A stretch of 64,000 nucleotides of DNA from Burkholderia contaminans (GCF_029633825.1 NZ_CP090640.1:3752247-3816246), one strand, 5' to 3'; shown: positions 26,187-35,018, counted from the first letter of the stretch. Numbers and translations: made by a program. The notes: generated by a model from the letters alone, not told the origin.

Positions 26187-27222
26187 CCGCCTGACCGTCG
26201 TCGTCTCGAATGCCGCCGACGGCGACCTCGCCACCTTCTCGCTCGCGGCCGACGGCTCGCTTGCGCCGCTCACCCGGTACCCGGCCGCCGACGTCGCGAT
26301 GCCGATCGCCGTGCCGGCCGACCGGGCGCGGCTCTACGTTGCGACGCGCGGCGAGCAACCGACGATCGTCGCGTTCCGCGTCGTGCCGGCCACCGGCGCG
26401 CTCGTGCGCATCGGCACGACCGCGATCGACGCGAGCCATGCTTACCTGTCGCTCGACCACAGCGGCCGCTGGCTGCTCGGCGCGTCGTACGGCGGGAATT
26501 CGCTGAGCCTTTACGACGCCGCGCGCGTGCGCGACGGCGACGGCACGCCGCTGCAGGTCACGGGCGGGATCGCAAACGCTCACGCGGTGATCGTGTCGCC
26601 GGACAACCGTTTCGCGTACGTCAGCTCGCTCGGCTCGGATCGCGTGTTCAGCTTCGCGCTCGTCGAGGACGCCGCCGGCCTGCGCGCGCAAGAACACGGC
26701 GAAACGCGCGTGCCGGCCGGGTTCGGCCCGCGTCACCTGCGATTCGCGGATGACGGCCGCACGCTCGTCGTCGTCAGCGAATTCCAGGCCACGCTCGCGA
26801 CGTTCGCGCGCGACCCTGAAACCGGCCGGCTCGGCGATGCACACGTGAGCGCGCGCCATCCGGCCGTCGCCGAACTCGCACAAGGCCATGCGCGGCCGCC
26901 GGCGCCTGCCGAGCCGTCCGTCTGGGCCGCCGACCTGCACCTGACGCCCGACGAGCGTTTCGCGTATGTCAGCGAACGCACGTCGAGCCGCCTGCTCTGC
27001 TATCGCCGCAGCGAGGACGGCACGTTCGAACCCGCGCACGCAACCGCCACCGAGACGCAGCCGCGAGGGTTCGCAATCGACCCGTCGGGGCGCTGGCTCG
27101 TTGCCTGCGGCGAACAGTCGGAATATGTGTCCGTGTATGCGATCGCGCCGGACGACGGCGCGCTGTCGTCGCACGCGCGCGTGCCGGGCGGGCGCGGTGC
27201 GAACTGGGTCGCGATTGTCTGA
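26173..27222 (+). CDS. Lactonase family protein, YbhE/6-phosphogluconolactonase-like beta-propeller
   Basis: Predicted seven-bladed beta-propeller (349 aa) of the lactonase/YbhE family, which hydrolyse sugar lactones such as 6-phosphogluconolactone. Repeated blades show the R-x-LYVA / F-AYVSS pattern (ADRARLYVATRG, PDNRFAYVSSLGSD, PDERFAYVSERTSS). The ATG at 26173 lies inside the end of the MFS gene (14-bp overlap), typical of translational coupling. Together the two genes would take up and process a sugar acid or lactone. The exact substrate is not readable from sequence. Confidence 0.86.
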   Translation: MPNTDRLTVVVSNAADGDLATFSLAADGSLAPLTRYPAADVAMPIAVPADRARLYVATRGEQPTIVAFRVVPATGALVRIGTTAIDASHAYLSLDHSGRWLLGASYGGNSLSLYDAARVRDGDGTPLQVTGGIANAHAVIVSPDNRFAYVSSLGSDRVFSFALVEDAAGLRAQEHGETRVPAGFGPRHLRFADDGRTLVVVSEFQATLATFARDPETGRLGDAHVSARHPAVAELAQGHARPPAPAEPSVWAADLHLTPDERFAYVSERTSSRLLCYRRSEDGTFEPAHATATETQPRGFAIDPSGRWLVACGEQSEYVSVYAIAPDDGALSSHARVPGGRGANWVAIV

Positions 27223-27270
27223 AACAGTGATGCGCGGGGCATGCTTCGGCAGGTCCGTGCCTGCCCGTGT

Positions 27271-28308
27271 TCAGCGCCGCTCGCTGGGCGCGACGCCCGT
27301 CCAGCGCTTGAACGCACGCGTGAAATTGGCGCGATCCGTATAGCCGACGCGCGCGGCGATCTCGTCGACCGGCAGCCGCGTGCCTTCGAGCAGCCGCAGC
27401 GCGTCGCGCAACCGGATCTCGTCGAGCAGCGTCGAATAGGTTGCGCCGTACTCGGCGAGCTTGCGCTTGAGCGTGCGCGCCGACACATGCAGCTCGCGCG
27501 CGACCTCATCGACCGACGGATAGCCGCCCTCGCCGCAGATCAGCAGGTTGCGCACGCGCTCGACGATGCTTTCCGCATAGCCGAGCCGCGCGAGTTCGGC
27601 CTCGCACTGCTGCACGATCATCTGCGCGGTATGCGCGTTCGCGGTACCGATCGGCTCGTCGAGCAGCGCGGCGTCGCAGCGGATACGGTTCGCGCCCGCG
27701 TCGAAATGGCAGCGCGGCAGGCGCGCGCGATAGCGCTCGAACCACGGCGGTTCGGGCCATTCGAAATGGAGTTCGGCACGCGACTGCAGCGTGCGCCCGG
27801 GCACCGGATACAGCAGCGAGTTGAACAGGATCGCCGTCTCGACCAGGAAGTTCTCGACCGCGAACTGCCGCAGCCGGCCGAGCGGAAACGCTTCGAACAC
27901 GTCGATGTCGACGATCCCGTCGAGTTGCGCGAGCCGCACCGAAAAGAACGGCACGCGCGTCGGCAGGTAGCGGATACCGAGCGAGATCGCCTCGCCGAGC
28001 GTCGCGCAGCTCATCAGCCCGAAGCCGATCAGTCCCGCTTTCGTCAGGCTGCTGCGCAGGCCGATCTCGATCGCGATCGACGGGTCGTCCGTCGCGTCGA
28101 GCAGGTTGAACACGATCGCCGCCTGCTGCAGCGGCGTGATGCGCGCATCGGGCTGCGCGAGCCGGTCGCGCTCGACGCCCGAGCCGGCCAGCACGCGAGC
28201 GCCGTCGATCCCGCGCTCCTCGGCCAGCATCAGCATGAACAGCGCATACGCGGACGACACCGTCGCCTTGTTCAGCTGGCGCGCGGCATCCGGGACGGAC
28301 AGGGCCAT
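27271..28308 (-). CDS. AraC-family transcriptional regulator
   Basis: Regulator (345 aa) with an N-terminal arabinose-binding-like (OruR/ArgR-type) domain and a C-terminal double HTH: SVDEVARELHVSARTLKRKLAEYGATYSTLLDEIRLRDAL and LPVDEIAARVGYTDRANFTRAFKRWTGVAPSERR. Start placed at ATG 28308 (MALSVPD); the frame continues 19 codons upward without a good site. It is divergent from a fatty-acid desaturase, and two 17-bp direct repeats lie in the shared region, so the desaturase is the likely target. Confidence 0.9.
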   Translation of the reverse strand: MALSVPDAARQLNKATVSSAYALFMLMLAEERGIDGARVLAGSGVERDRLAQPDARITPLQQAAIVFNLLDATDDPSIAIEIGLRSSLTKAGLIGFGLMSCATLGEAISLGIRYLPTRVPFFSVRLAQLDGIVDIDVFEAFPLGRLRQFAVENFLVETAILFNSLLYPVPGRTLQSRAELHFEWPEPPWFERYRARLPRCHFDAGANRIRCDAALLDEPIGTANAHTAQMIVQQCEAELARLGYAESIVERVRNLLICGEGGYPSVDEVARELHVSARTLKRKLAEYGATYSTLLDEIRLRDALRLLEGTRLPVDEIAARVGYTDRANFTRAFKRWTGVAPSERR

Positions 28309-28349
28309 GCGGCGGACTCCGAAGCGGTTTCGGCGGATTGTAGCGTCGC

Positions 28350-28366
28350 TGGCCCGCAATGACACC
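28350..28366 (+). promoter_or_regulatory. Direct repeat copy 1 (candidate AraC-protein site)
   Basis: TGGCCCGCAATGACACC, repeated with one mismatch at 28401-28417, start-to-start distance 51 bp, close to five helical turns. AraC-type proteins typically bind direct repeats, and the gene for one starts just left of this copy. Confidence 0.6.
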
Positions 28367-28400
28367 GGAGCGAGACTCTAGCCGCGCCGGCAGGCCATCG

Positions 28401-28417
28401 TGGCCCGAAATGACACC
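28401..28417 (+). promoter_or_regulatory. Direct repeat copy 2 (candidate AraC-protein site)
   Basis: TGGCCCGAAATGACACC, 16 of 17 bases identical to the copy at 28350-28366, about 97 bp before the desaturase start codon. The same orientation of both copies points toward activation of the desaturase gene. Confidence 0.6.
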
Positions 28418-28513
28418 ACCATTGGCACCCGCGGCCCTCGCGTGCGGTCCGGTGCACGCCTATGCTTGTCACATCGGCATTGAGCCCCACCCTTTCCGCA
28501 GGAATCCTGGTCG

Positions 28514-29623
28514 ATGAGCCAACCCGCACGAACCGCCTTTCGCAACGACGCGGACAAGGTCGCTTACGTCCGCCGCGAGGTCAACGCCGCGAGCGACGCG
28601 ATCCGCGCGCGTTTTCCGCTGCTCGACAACCAGAACCTCGTCGGCGCGACCGTGATGGCCGTCTCGGTGAGCGCGATGCTCGCGATCGCCTGGCTCTATG
28701 CGCGCGGATCGATCGCGTGGTACGTCGCGCTGCCGCTCGCCGCGTTCGTCACGTCGCTGATCCACGAGCTCGAGCACGACCTGATCCACCTGATGTACTT
28801 CAGGAAGACGCCGTGGGCCTATCACCTGATGATGGCGCTGTGCTGGCTCACGCGGCCCGGCACGATCAACCCGTGGACGCGGCGGCGCATGCACCTGCAT
28901 CACCACAAGGTGTCGGGCGGCGAATCGGATCTCGAGGAATTCGGCATCACGAACGGCGAGCGCTGGGGCGTGAAGCGGCTGCTGATGATCGCGGACGGCA
29001 TGCTCGCCGTCGTGCTGCGGCCCACTGCGATGCGCCGCAAGGTGAAGCAGTATGTGGCCGCGCAGCCGGTGCAGGATCCGTCCGAGCGCCTGCAGTTACG
29101 CGTCGAACAGGTGTCGTCGTACATGCCGGTCGGTCACGTGTACTACGTGCTGTGGCATGCGTTCATCGTCTATCACGCCAGCCTGTTCGCGCTGCATGCG
29201 TTCGGCTACCCGGTGACGGTGCCGGCCGTCGTCGAGCGCGTGATGAGCGTCGTCGATTTCCTGGCCGTGGTGTGGCTCGGGCCGAACTTCTTGCGCAGCT
29301 TCTGCATCAACTTCGTCAGCTCGAACATGCATTACTTCGGCGACATCGACTCGCGCAACGTGATCCAGCAGACGCAGGTGCTCAACCCGTGGTGGATGCT
29401 GCCGTTCCAGCTGTTCTGCTTCAACTTCGGCAGCACGCATGCGATCCATCACTTCGTGGTGCGGGACCCGTTCTACATCCGCCAGCTGACCGCGCGCACC
29501 GCGCATGCGGCGCTGCGTGAAGTCGGCGTACGCTTCAACGACGTCGGCACGTTCGCGCGGGCGAATCGCTGGGGCGGTTATCGTCCGGCGCGCGGTACGC
29601 GCCAGGCTCCGGCCGACGCGTAA
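28514..29623 (+). CDS. Membrane fatty-acid desaturase
   Basis: Di-iron membrane desaturase/hydroxylase-like protein (369 aa). The three histidine clusters are present: HELEHD (after helix 2), HLHHHK, and HAIHHF near residue 320, together with four or so hydrophobic spans. Such enzymes introduce double bonds into acyl chains of lipids, or act on related substrates (alkanes, sterol-like compounds). AGGAA precedes the ATG at 12 nt. Divergent from an AraC regulator, probably inducible; convergent with the HAD gene (9-bp gap). Exact substrate unknown. Confidence 0.86.
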   Translation: MSQPARTAFRNDADKVAYVRREVNAASDAIRARFPLLDNQNLVGATVMAVSVSAMLAIAWLYARGSIAWYVALPLAAFVTSLIHELEHDLIHLMYFRKTPWAYHLMMALCWLTRPGTINPWTRRRMHLHHHKVSGGESDLEEFGITNGERWGVKRLLMIADGMLAVVLRPTAMRRKVKQYVAAQPVQDPSERLQLRVEQVSSYMPVGHVYYVLWHAFIVYHASLFALHAFGYPVTVPAVVERVMSVVDFLAVVWLGPNFLRSFCINFVSSNMHYFGDIDSRNVIQQTQVLNPWWMLPFQLFCFNFGSTHAIHHFVVRDPFYIRQLTARTAHAALREVGVRFNDVGTFARANRWGGYRPARGTRQAPADA

Positions 29624-29632
29624 CGCACCGCC

Positions 29633-30253
29633 TCAACCGCCGATCGGCGGCATCGGCCCTTGCCCGCGGATCCACGACCAGTTCGCGAGTTCGGCCATTT
29701 CCTTGTCGCCACGGCTGTCGCCATACGCGAACAGCTGTTTCGGCGGCCGGTTGCCCCACCACCCGCGCAGCCGCACGACCTTTTGCGGCCCCCAGCAATT
29801 CTCGCCGTCGAGCCGACCGGCGAAGGTGCCGCGCTCGAACGCCAGCCGCGTCGCGAGCACCGCATCGAAGCCGGCCGTCTTCGCCCACTTCTCCAGATAC
29901 AGCGACGGCGACGCGCTCACCAGCACGACTTCGTGCCCGCGCGCCCGATGCTCGCGGATGCGTTCGAGCATTTCCGGGCGCACGAGGCTCGGCAGATAGG
30001 TGTCGACGAACGTGCGCGCCTGCGCATCGAGCGCGTCTTCACGCACCGGCCCGAACGCGAACGATGCGAACTTCGCCTTCGCGTCGCCGCGCGACAGCAG
30101 CCCGGCCTTCATCGCGACGATCCACGGCAGCGCGCGCAACCCGGCCCACGCGAAGCGCGGCGTGCCGACCGCATAGCGGACGAAATGGCGAAAGCTGTCG
30201 GTCGTGGTGATGGTGCCGTCGAAATCGAATGCGGCAACGATGCGGTCAGTCAT
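29633..30253 (-). CDS. HAD-superfamily hydrolase, subfamily IB (PSPase-like)
   Basis: Phosphatase-like protein (206 aa). HAD motif I is AFDFDGTITTTDSF (nucleophile and acid aspartates), motif II VLVSASPSLYLEKW (Ser), motif III includes the lysine of WGPQKVVRL, and motif IV is AYGDSRGDKEM. The arrangement matches subfamily IB, which includes phosphoserine phosphatase-like and CicA-type proteins. It probably dephosphorylates a small molecule; the substrate cannot be assigned. It lies downstream of the Ter/Tel operon on the same strand, but after a 152-bp gap. Confidence 0.86.
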   Translation of the reverse strand: MTDRIVAAFDFDGTITTTDSFRHFVRYAVGTPRFAWAGLRALPWIVAMKAGLLSRGDAKAKFASFAFGPVREDALDAQARTFVDTYLPSLVRPEMLERIREHRARGHEVVLVSASPSLYLEKWAKTAGFDAVLATRLAFERGTFAGRLDGENCWGPQKVVRLRGWWGNRPPKQLFAYGDSRGDKEMAELANWSWIRGQGPMPPIGG

Positions 30254-30405
30254 GGAGAATCGGCGGAAAAGCGATGAGATGCCCCGGAAGATAGCAGACT
30301 CGCGCCGGTGCACGTGAAATGGCGTGACGCGCGGCGTGGCCTGCGCAGCGAACACGCGCGTCGTAGCGCGCATGTTCGTGCCCTTCGTTCCTGTCGTGCC
30401 GCTCC

Positions 30406-31284
30406 TTAGCGCGGCGGCCGCGCCGCCAACGCCGCCGGCAGCACAACGTTCATCAGGTGATCGGCGCGCGACAGCAGATCGGTCACGCGCTCGTCGAGCC
30501 CGCGTAATTGCGCGGGTTGCATGCGGATCTGCTGCACGGCCTGCCCGACGATGTTGCGGCGGTCGAACAGCGTGCGCTCGACACCTGCATCATCCGGCGC
30601 GCGCACGACGTCCGACACCGCGCTCAGCGCCGCGAGCACGACCACGAGGTTTTCTTCCGCATGGCGGACCTTCGCGGCGAGTTCCTCGGTACGGCGCGGG
30701 AAGAAACCGAGCGACTGCTTGAGCGCCCCGATCGCCGCACGGTAGTCGACATGGCCCGTCGCCGCGCCGAACCAGCGTTCGAACATCCCGGCCTTGCGCG
30801 TCGCCTGCGCGAGCATGCCGGCCATCATGTCGGCCGCACCGAGTTCGTTGAATTCACGCGTCGCGGCCGCGACGGCTTCGACGAGGTTGCCCGCCGTCTC
30901 CAGCGCGCCGTCGCCGATCGTCGCAACCGTCGCGAGCTTCAGCGGCACCAGTTGCCGGATATGCCGCTCGATGCGCGGCGCGTAGTCGGGATAAAGATTC
31001 GGAAAGCTGGCCTGCGCGGCGCGGAAGCACGCTTCGAGTTGCGGATGGTTCGATTCACCGAACACCGCGCGGCCGACTGCATCGGCCGGCGCCGTGCGCA
31101 CGGCCTGACCGGGCGCCGGCACAGGCGCGGGCCCGAAGTCGAGCGCCTGCGGCGCCGGCCGCTCGGGCCCGCGCGCAACCGGCGCCGCGGCCGCGGGCGG
31201 CGCGTCGAACGCAAGACGCCCGGGCGTGCGCTCGGGCGTCGTATCGAACTCGAGCCGCTTCGGCTCGTCGGACGGATTCGTCAT
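30406..31284 (-). CDS. Uncharacterised protein of the Ter/Tel operon with P-x-[RA]-L-x-F repeats
   Basis: 292 aa, no family recognised. Residues 1-75 are proline/alanine-rich and probably disordered. They contain three copies of a short motif, P-x-[RA]-L-x-F-[DG]-x-x-P: PKRLEFDTTP (8-17), PGRLAFDAPP (21-30) and PQALDFGPAP (45-54). The rest looks helical (NHPQLEACFRAAQASFPN, AADMMAGMLAQATRKAGMF, LLSRADHLMNVVLPAALAA). It follows terD by 51 bp on the same strand, so it is part of the operon. It could be a scaffold or adaptor that binds another operon product through the repeated motif; that is conjecture. The gene is well conserved in codon style with its neighbours. Confidence 0.75.
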   Translation of the reverse strand: MTNPSDEPKRLEFDTTPERTPGRLAFDAPPAAAAPVARGPERPAPQALDFGPAPVPAPGQAVRTAPADAVGRAVFGESNHPQLEACFRAAQASFPNLYPDYAPRIERHIRQLVPLKLATVATIGDGALETAGNLVEAVAAATREFNELGAADMMAGMLAQATRKAGMFERWFGAATGHVDYRAAIGALKQSLGFFPRRTEELAAKVRHAEENLVVVLAALSAVSDVVRAPDDAGVERTLFDRRNIVGQAVQQIRMQPAQLRGLDERVTDLLSRADHLMNVVLPAALAARPPR

Positions 31285-31335
31285 CGCTGCTTCGCGCCCG
31301 GCGCGGCGGTGTCCCGCCGGCCGGGCTGCCGCCAG

Positions 31336-31992
31336 TCAGACCGCGCCGCCGTACGCGCGCACGAAGTCGCCCAGGCCGCGGTTGTAGCCGGCGCCGACCG
31401 CCTTGAACATGAAGTGGCCGTCGCGGCGATAGAAGCTGCCGACCTGCACCGACGTCTCCATCGAGAAGTCTTCCTCGAGCGCGTACTTCGCGATTACCGC
31501 GCCCGACACTTCGTCGGCGATCTGGATGTAGCTGTTGCGCACCTGGCCGAAATTCTGGCGGCGCGCTTCGGCCTGGTCGATCGTCACCACCACCGAGATT
31601 TCCTCGACGTCGGCCGCGAGCTTCGTCATGTCGATGAAGATCACCTCGTCGTCGCCGTCGCCGCTGCCCGTGCGGTTGTCGCCGCTATGCACGACACCCA
31701 GGCACTTCGACGCGGGCATCCCGCGCTTCGGGAAATCGTCGCCCGGCTGGATGAAGGTGTCCTTGCGCTCCATCGTACGCACTTCGCTGTTGTAGAACAC
31801 GAAGTGCTGATCCGAGATCAGCTTCGGATTGCTCTGCGCGTCGTACTTGCACAGGAACACCGACACGTCGAGATCGAAGTCCGTACCCGTGTCCGTCGCG
31901 TTCGCGTCCCAACCGAGACCGATGCGGAACTTCTGCGTGCCGGGCGCTTCCTTCGACAGGTTGACGCGACCGCCTTTCGACAAATTGATCAT
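31336..31992 (-). CDS. terD: TerD-family protein (tellurium/stress resistance)
   Basis: TerD-domain protein (218 aa). It has the characteristic calcium-binding strands GLGWDANATDTGTDFDLDVSVFL, then HFVFYNS, HSGDNRTGSGDGDDE and FGQVRNSYIQI, with acidic residues that bind Ca2+ in studied TerD proteins. Most of the family are cytosolic and linked to membrane TerC proteins and to resistance to tellurite, phage, colicins or oxidative stress. Here it follows a TerC-like (DUF475) gene and belongs to the telA-VWA-DUF475-terD run. Symbol by family only. Confidence 0.9.
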   Translation of the reverse strand: MINLSKGGRVNLSKEAPGTQKFRIGLGWDANATDTGTDFDLDVSVFLCKYDAQSNPKLISDQHFVFYNSEVRTMERKDTFIQPGDDFPKRGMPASKCLGVVHSGDNRTGSGDGDDEVIFIDMTKLAADVEEISVVVTIDQAEARRQNFGQVRNSYIQIADEVSGAVIAKYALEEDFSMETSVQVGSFYRRDGHFMFKAVGAGYNRGLGDFVRAYGGAV

Positions 31993-32092
31993 CTGAACCT
32001 CTTCTACTGGAACCGCCGTTGTGCCGGCGGCAATGCCGGGCCGCCCTGCGCGGCCCCTCGTTGATGGTGTTCGACCCGCACGTGACGCGGAG

Positions 32093-33109
32093 TCACTCGC
32101 CCGCCACGGCAGTCCGGTCTTCCTTGCGCTGCACGACGATCGACGACCACACGGCCGCGGCGATCATTGCCGCGCCGACCAGGCCGGTGATGACCTCGGG
32201 CACCTCGAACTTCACGCCGAGGAACATGATCGTCGCGAGCGCACCGATCGCCCAGAAGGCGCCGTGTTCGAGGTAACGGTATTGCGCGAGCGTGCCCTTC
32301 TTCAGCAGCACGAGCGTCATTTCCCGGATATAGGCCGCTCCGACGCCAAGGCCCAGCGCGATCAGGAAGATGTTGTTCGACAGCGCGAATGCGCCGATCA
32401 CGCCATCGAAGCTGAACGACGAATCGAGCACTTCGAGATACATGAAACCGGCGACGCCTTCGCGCACCACGCGCGTCCCCGTCTCCTCGCCGCCGATCAG
32501 GTCGCCGATGCCGTGCGCGATCACGAAGCTGATCACGCCGAACGCCCCCGCGAGCAGGAAAGCCACCTGCTCGACCGCCGGGACGTACAGCGACGCGACG
32601 ATGATGATGGCGAGCGTCAGCGCCACTTCCAGCGCCGTGATGCGGCCGAGGTGGCTCATCGGGCCTTCCAGGAAGCCGATCCAGTGCTCGTCCTTCTCGG
32701 TGTCGAGCATGAACTTGAAGAACACCATCAGCAGGAACGCGCCGCCGAATGCGGATACCTGGTGATGCGCGGACGTGAGGATCGACGCGTACTGCTCCGG
32801 CGACTCGATCGCGAGCTTCAGCGCGTCCCACATGCCGATGTGGCCGATCACCGCGACGATCAGCAGCGGGAACACGAGCCGCATGCCGAACACCGCGACC
32901 GGCAGGCCGAACACCATGAAGCGGTTGCGCCACTTCTCAGACCAGTTCTTGAGCACCGACGCGTTGACGACCGCGTTGTCGAGCGACAACGAGATTTCGA
33001 GCACCGACAGGACCGCGACGATCAGCATGTCCTTCACGCCACCGAGGAGATAGGCCGCGATCAGCGCGAGCACCGTGAGCGACAACGGGATCTTGAAGTC
33101 TTTCAACAT
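32093..33109 (-). CDS. DUF475 / TerC-like integral membrane protein
   Basis: Polytopic membrane protein (338 aa, about eight to nine helices) of the DUF475 branch of the TerC superfamily. Intramembrane acidic motifs typical of TerC are present twice: EISLSLDNAVVNASVLKNW near the N-terminus and VLDSSFSFDGVIGAFALSNN in the second half, suggesting divalent metal binding or transport. In the operon it stands between the VWA protein and TerD. TerC proteins are thought to anchor TerD-family proteins at the membrane; metal export has been shown for some members. The exact role here is unknown. Confidence 0.87.
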   Translation of the reverse strand: MLKDFKIPLSLTVLALIAAYLLGGVKDMLIVAVLSVLEISLSLDNAVVNASVLKNWSEKWRNRFMVFGLPVAVFGMRLVFPLLIVAVIGHIGMWDALKLAIESPEQYASILTSAHHQVSAFGGAFLLMVFFKFMLDTEKDEHWIGFLEGPMSHLGRITALEVALTLAIIIVASLYVPAVEQVAFLLAGAFGVISFVIAHGIGDLIGGEETGTRVVREGVAGFMYLEVLDSSFSFDGVIGAFALSNNIFLIALGLGVGAAYIREMTLVLLKKGTLAQYRYLEHGAFWAIGALATIMFLGVKFEVPEVITGLVGAAMIAAAVWSSIVVQRKEDRTAVAGE

Positions 33110-33153
33110 GATGGGGGTAATCGAGTTCGGGATAAAAGGCGTGCGGGCTGCGC

Positions 33154-33906
33154 TTACTTCGCGCGCACCCAGTCGCAGAATTCCTGCGTGATCAGTTGTT
33201 CGTAGATCTGTTCGTCGCTGACGTCGAGCGATTCGAGATGCAGGAAGCCGACGTTCGGCATCTCGTCCGCGACTTCCGCGAGGAAGCCGAATTCACTCGG
33301 ATCGCCGACGCCGACGAGCGACCAGTACAGCGGGTAGTGCTGCGACTCGGCGAGCAGCTGGCGCACGCGCTTGCGGTCGTTCTTCGGGTTCTGGCCGTCG
33401 GTGACGAACAGCACCCATGCGGGCAGGTGGCCGTTGACCGGCGCGGAAGCCGCCGGCGCCGGCGCCGGCGTCTCGTCCGCTCCGCCGAACAGCCGGCTCA
33501 GGAAGCCGCGCTTCTCCTCGCGCTTCGGCGACGGCTCCGGCGCGCGGAAGAAGAAGTCGACGATGTCGTTCATCACCGGCGCGTACTGCGTGCCGCCCCA
33601 CTTGTCGATCCGCGCTTCGAGCACGTGATCGGAGATATACGAGCCGTAGTTGTCCGGCGTTGCGGTCGGCAGGCGGTCGTAGCCTTCGGTGAAGGTCCAC
33701 GTATCGACTTCGCCGTTGTCGTCGAACTTCAATGCGATGCCGAGAATCCGGTCGTGCGTGTCCTGGATCACGCCCGACTGGTACAGCGGCTTCGCCGAGC
33801 CGGAGATGTCGAGTGCCGCGCCGACGCGCACGACGGGCGGCTTCAGGATCTGGCGTTTTTCGAGGACGATCGCGACCTTCGCCGCGCGTTTCTCAAGCGT
33901 AATCAT
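33154..33906 (-). CDS. VWA-domain protein of the Ter/Tel operon (TerF/TerY-like)
   Basis: 250-aa protein with a von Willebrand A-type fold. The MIDAS motif is GAALDISGSAKPLY (D-x-S-x-S), with a later TDGQNPKNDR loop carrying the second metal aspartate. WGGTQYAPVMNDIVDFFF supplies the threonine position. Between residues about 120 and 155 is a charged and Pro/Ala-rich insert. VWA proteins of Ter systems are believed to mediate metal-dependent protein contacts. The start ATG 33906 begins at MITLEKRA; the frame is open upstream in telA but carries no features. Confidence 0.86.
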   Translation of the reverse strand: MITLEKRAAKVAIVLEKRQILKPPVVRVGAALDISGSAKPLYQSGVIQDTHDRILGIALKFDDNGEVDTWTFTEGYDRLPTATPDNYGSYISDHVLEARIDKWGGTQYAPVMNDIVDFFFRAPEPSPKREEKRGFLSRLFGGADETPAPAPAASAPVNGHLPAWVLFVTDGQNPKNDRKRVRQLLAESQHYPLYWSLVGVGDPSEFGFLAEVADEMPNVGFLHLESLDVSDEQIYEQLITQEFCDWVRAK

Positions 33907-33926
33907 GCGGTGTTCTCTCGGTTCTT

Positions 33927-35018
33927 TCAGTTGTGCTTCGGAGCGAATCGGGTGATCAGGTCCTGTTCGAGCTGGCGCAGGCGCGGCGCGTCCTGCTCGC
34001 GCTGGCGGCGGCCGTCGGCGATGATCTGCGTGATGTCGTCGAACGCGCCGAACAGCTGCTGCTGCGCATATTCGAACGTGTCGGTCGAGATCACCGGGCG
34101 CTGGCCCAGCTTCGCGACTTCCTGCGCGTTCTGGCGGTTCAGGTCGGCCTGCGCGCGGATCGCCTCGTCGGCCGCGTCGTACGTCGCATTCGCGAGCGCC
34201 GCCGCGCGCTTCGTGCTGAGCTGTTCGAGGTAGAGCGCGAACGCATTGGTCCACGCGGGGATCAGCACGGTCTTGATCGTCATGAACTTCGACGTCAGCG
34301 TGCGTTTCTGGTCCTGCTCCATCCGGATCTGCGGCGCGAGCTGCTTCGACATCAGCATCGCGCGGTCGAGGTCGTCGAGCTTGCTTTCGAGCGCGTCGAC
34401 CTTGCGCTTCACGTCGAGCAGGCGCTGTGCGGCAAACGCGTCGTCCACCGGCTGCTGGCCGGCCGAGAGATGCGCACGCAGCGCCGCGAGCGCCGTCTCG
34501 CCGTGCGCCTTCGACTGCGCGAGCTCCTGGTGCAGCGCGTAGTTGTCGTTGTACATCCGCTCGAGCTCGTCGATGCCGGCCTTCTGGCGCTGCGCATGGT
34601 TCTCGAGCTCGACGACGAGCGTATCCATCCGCTTGCTCACCGACTCGTATTGCGACAGCAGCTTCTCCTTGGTCGAGCGGAACAGCCGCGTGACCTGCGT
34701 GAGCAGCCCGCCCTTGTCGGCGCCGCGCGGGTCGAGCCCCTTCGCGGTCGCGATCAGTTCGTTGAGCTTGTCGCCGAACTGGTCGGCGTCCGACGCGCGG
34801 ACGCTGGCGAGAATCTGCTGGGAGAAAGCCGCGATCCGCGTGCCCTGCGTTGCGCCGAGGTGGTCGATCTCGTCGACGGTGATCAGGCGGACGTTCTCCG
34901 CCGCGCGTGCTGCCGGCATGGCGGCGGCGGCGGCAGGCACGGTGACGGGTGACGAAGACGGGGTGGAAGGACGATCGCTGACCGCATCGGAGTTCTTGTC
35001 GTCGAATAGCGGCTTCAT
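33927..35018 (-). CDS. telA: Toxic anion resistance protein, TelA family
   Basis: TelA-family protein (363 aa), largely alpha-helical with long coiled-coil stretches (DALESKLDDLDRAMLMSKQLAPQIRMEQDQKRTLTSKF). The family hallmark in the second half is FMTIKTVLIPAWTNAFALYLEQLSTKRAAALANATYDAADEAI. Known members were tied to tellurite resistance on plasmids and to cell-envelope stress, but the biochemical role is unknown. It heads the operon telA-VWA-DUF475-terD-orf292. ATG 35018 is chosen (MKPLFDD); a start at 35063 would add a basic peptide without a ribosome site. Confidence 0.88.
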   Translation of the reverse strand: MKPLFDDKNSDAVSDRPSTPSSSPVTVPAAAAAMPAARAAENVRLITVDEIDHLGATQGTRIAAFSQQILASVRASDADQFGDKLNELIATAKGLDPRGADKGGLLTQVTRLFRSTKEKLLSQYESVSKRMDTLVVELENHAQRQKAGIDELERMYNDNYALHQELAQSKAHGETALAALRAHLSAGQQPVDDAFAAQRLLDVKRKVDALESKLDDLDRAMLMSKQLAPQIRMEQDQKRTLTSKFMTIKTVLIPAWTNAFALYLEQLSTKRAAALANATYDAADEAIRAQADLNRQNAQEVAKLGQRPVISTDTFEYAQQQLFGAFDDITQIIADGRRQREQDAPRLRQLEQDLITRFAPKHN

